Source: Artocarpus heterophyllus | Taxonomy: Eukaryota > Streptophyta > Magnoliopsida > Rosales > Moraceae | Length of the DNA stretch: 64,000 nt | Direction of reading: 5' to 3' | NCBI GenBank assembly: GCA_025403435.1 | Contig: CM046350.1 | Location: 5,801,512-5,865,511, forward strand | Shown here: one piece after another, positions 61,412 through 64,000 of the stretch | Layout: each line of letters opens with the position of its first letter | Numbering within the stretch: position 1 is the first letter of the stretch | Program-made: the position numbers and the translations under genes | The notes under the pieces: generated by a model | Told to the model about the DNA's origin: nothing | The model's database searches: none | The model's input: only the letters and a program-made list of their open reading frames with translations

Positions 61412-61625
61412 ATGTGGATACATAGCTTTCATGTCATCTTCACGTTCCCATGTAGCTTCTTCAACTTGCTGATTTCGCCATAATACCTTGACCAATGGAA
61501 TTTCTTTATTCCTCAAAGTCTTGGTTTTCCGATCGAGTATCTTCATTGGCTTTTCTTCATAACTTAAGTCTTCTCGTATCTCGATCACTTGTGGCTCAAT
61601 CACATGCGTAGGGTCCGGAACATAC
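61406..61625 (-). pseudogene. Chromodomain end of pol, truncated
   Basis: From 61623 the minus strand encodes YVPDPTHVIEPQVIEI, then KILDRKTKTLRNKEIPLVKV, LWRNQQVEEATWE and YPHL before the stop. This is the C-terminal chromodomain-type tail of Tekay/Del pol proteins, thought to help target integration to chromatin. The integrase upstream is missing at the 61626 break. Confidence 0.82.
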
Positions 61626-64000
61626 TAATTGGTACTCATGAAGGAAATAAGAACCTCTTAAGGAAGGTTTGAGGTTCAAACCATGAGGGACGCGAAATAA
61701 AACCCTAAGGGACCAGTGGGCCCCAGAGGGGACAGTACGGATGAGTGGGCCCGGTTACGTCGCAATAAGAGCCAATTATGCCGGGGGCTGACCTAAGGGC
61801 CTCATGGGGGCTTGAGTGGGGCCAGGTACACCACACTTTTTGGGTCATCACTTAACTTTTTTAAACATCATTTCTTAAACATGAATCTTACTTACTTAGT
61901 AAAAAAAATGCTAAATAATTTTTTTTTCTTTTCATTCCCTTTAACATACTTGGAAACATACTTAAAAGCTGTTACAACTTCTGTTCTAACTTGAGTTAAG
62001 ACATCGCTCAAAACTTGACTTAAAACCATTTCAAATCATTTCTTAAAACTTAATAAGAAACATTTACTGAATCATACCTTAAAACTCAACTTTAAAATCA
62101 TATCAAAATTTTCACAACGTACATCTTAAGACTTTGAAAAGATTTCTTAAGACTTTGAAAATATTTCTTAAAACTTTGAAAATCATATCAAACTTCGCAT
62201 CCGTCCTCTGCAACACCGAACTCTTTAAATAGGTCCTAATGATCACCCATAAGACTACCTATAGTATGAAGAAACTTTTAATGAGCTTTCACTCAGTAAG
62301 TTCAAACGTAATCTTATAAATCATTAAAATATGCTTTATAAGCTTTTCTCATAAAAACCTTTCTCTTAAAACATTTTTTGTAAATGTTTCTCACAAAACA
62401 TTTCTTAAACATTTTTCATAAACCATTTCTTATAAACGTGAAAATGTTTTTCATAAACATTTAACATAAAACATTTCTCAAAATGTTTTTCATAACACAT
62501 AAACATTTTATAATAAGGAAAACATGCAAAATCAAAATGCATAATTTCATTTATGCTTAATTATGAACTTTCAATTGTGAGCATCCTATAAATATTCATT
62601 TCTTACTTTAACTTTTTATCTTTGTTCCTTAACTTTTCTAATGATATAAACTTTAGTGTTTATACCAACATCATTAATCATGAGATTATAAACATGATGT
62701 TTCCTTTGTGGAAGACTTGGGATGCTTCCCTTATGGAAGAATTAAGACCATCGAACATCGAGGTCATAACTTTAACTTTACTTTGAGTATCTCACAATAA
62801 GGAGGCTGGTACGACACTACTTATCATCTTTACTTTACCTTCTTTCTACTTTACCTTCTTTCTAACTTTAGTGAGCATATCAAATACTATATCTTTAGCA
62901 TATAAATATTAAGCATATCAAATGCAATCATAATGCAAACAATGACTTGATCTCTAAAACTGATTGCATAACAAATGCAACATAAAACTTGTAACTTCAA
63001 CTATAAAGCATTATATATTAACAAAATACAAACATACTTTAAATATAATTATTGCAAATATATTGCAAATTTTTACTTAATTTTTAAAACTTTATGCATA
63101 ACTAGTGAAAACGTACTTTAAAAACAACTTGTATAACAATTGCAAACATATATATAAACATTTGGAAATCATTTACTTTGTGTTATATGTGAGGTTTGAG
63201 CTTACATAGTCCTAGCTCTAAAGTTTCTGTCTCATTCCTTTTCCTTTTATTAGTTAGCTTCTATGTCTTGAACAAATGACACCCGACTTTTCACTTACTT
63301 TTTCATATTATTAATCTACTTGATTGATAATAGAACTTAATCATTAATCATTCATTCCTTTTTACATAACTTGGTATACTATCGGTTTATTTTCTTTTAC
63401 TTCGCTTTATAACCTACTGGGGTTACCTTTCCCTTTATTTAACTATGTAACCCACTCAGTTATTATTCTTTATTTATTTAACTCTGTAACCCATCGAGTT
63501 ACATTTTTCTTAACTTAACTTTGTAACCTATCGGGTTACCTTTCTTTTACTTATCTTGAACATCCCTTATTAAATCTCCCATCTCATATGACAGTTTCGT
63601 TACTTAACATATTACAGAGCATTTTTACTTGAAGAATGTTTTGCTAATTTGGAGTGTTTGGCTCCATTTTAGTCGTTTTCTTAAAAAAAACGTTTTTACC
63701 CTTAATGGGGTTTTCGTCAATTTTGTAACTTGTTAAATTTTTTACTTAACTTTTCCTCTTATTTCTTACATGTCATGAAAAAATTCCCGCTAAGGGGCAT
63801 TTTCCAACATTGGACGTTTTGGGACCTTTTTGTCTTTTTCGTAAAATGACCATTTTGCCCCTAACAGGCCTTTAAAAACTTTCGAAACACATTTTAACAC
63901 ATAACTTTCATTTCTTTATGGCTCATAATATTACAAAACCAAAAATAATGGTTTTCCTTTCAATTAAATCTGTTTTGTCAAAACTTTACAGTTTTGACCC
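61626..64000. other. AT-rich repetitive DNA, unassigned
   Basis: A GC-richer piece (61640-61835) with a box B-like 'gaggttcaaacc' abuts the break in the second chromovirus and may be a small insertion. The rest is AT-rich with short local repeats: a roughly 25-bp unit 'tttcttaagactttgaaaa' in three copies at 62125-62185, and a palindrome array at 63410-63540. The composition resembles chromovirus LTRs, but no partner copy or coding region is visible before the window ends. Confidence 0.45.
63410..63540. repeat. Array of four GTAACC...GGTTAC palindromes
   Basis: Four units of about 17 bp, the clearest being GTAACCTATCGGGTTAC (63522-63538), recur every 36-39 bp at about 63410, 63446, 63485 and 63522. 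Each unit is an inverted repeat, and individual arms vary. Confidence 0.65.

Larger units (their letters stand above)
58300..61625 (-). mobile_element. Second Tekay/Del-like element, 3' part only
   Basis: The minus strand reads from the pol end (61625) through the polypurine tract into a full 3' LTR (61367 down to 58300). The element is cut at 61626, where homology stops in the middle of the integrase-chromodomain linker (YVPDPTHVIEP). The rest of the element is missing or separated by another insertion. It is a different subfamily from the element at 13729-23581: the tail protein and LTR share layout and ends but little sequence. Confidence 0.82.

Overview
This is an AT-rich plant nuclear window, almost certainly from a flowering plant and most likely a eudicot. 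It contains spliced genes with GT-AG introns, an AINTEGUMENTA-lineage AP2 gene with its 9-nt microexon, an R2R3-MYB gene, Tekay/Del-type and Athila-type Ty3 elements, a Ty1/copia relic, a TRIM, a SINE and many MITEs. I cannot name the species. Only two genes look intact, and both encode transcription factors. Most of the rest is transposable elements and AT-rich intergenic DNA.

Layout. 1-8190: intergenic, with two Tourist-like MITEs (1325-1458, 2171-2346) and a minus-strand 931-bp TRIM (4331-5261, 5-bp target duplication ATGTG). 8192-11995 (minus): a nine-exon AIL1-like gene of the ANT/AIL AP2 family, 591 aa, with a TATA box and GA-rich leader just above it (12093-12202). 13729-23581 (plus): a Tekay/Del-like chromovirus with 2.8-kb LTRs that are nearly identical and a perfect CTCAT target duplication. 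Its inside is broken: a stop at gag codon 8, a missing RT core, and a stop between RNase H and integrase. 25366-25480: a short SINE with a perfect 12-bp target duplication. 27791-32486: an old copia relic carrying a hAT-like MITE and an internal duplication. 32556-38574: an Athila-like, pol-less element with a tRNA-Asp-type primer site.

40585-41572 (plus): a three-exon R2R3-MYB of 206 aa with the bHLH-interaction signature. DNA downstream of it is repeated about 11.6 kb away (41800-42840 against 53412-53790, with a further match near 44160 against 54470). The first copy is interrupted by a LINE-type RNase H fragment. 47164-50604: a non-autonomous LTR element (target duplication ATAGT) whose interior is an 11-copy, 127-bp minisatellite and whose LTRs differ in the number of short internal repeats. 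55490-56040: a possible organelle-derived insertion. 56500-57100: a GC-richer LTR-like fragment. 58300-61625 (minus): the 3' LTR and chromodomain end of a second Tekay-like element. 61626-64000: AT-rich repetitive DNA with a small array of palindromes.

The two genes show no visible functional link. The most interesting signals are in the mobile fraction: evidence that a defective chromovirus was recently moved in trans; a hairpin just before the polypurine tract that keeps its pairing between two diverged chromoviruses although the arms differ; and several LTRs that carry arrays of short palindromes or tandem repeats. I see no CRISPR array, operon or rRNA gene, and no convincing tRNA gene.
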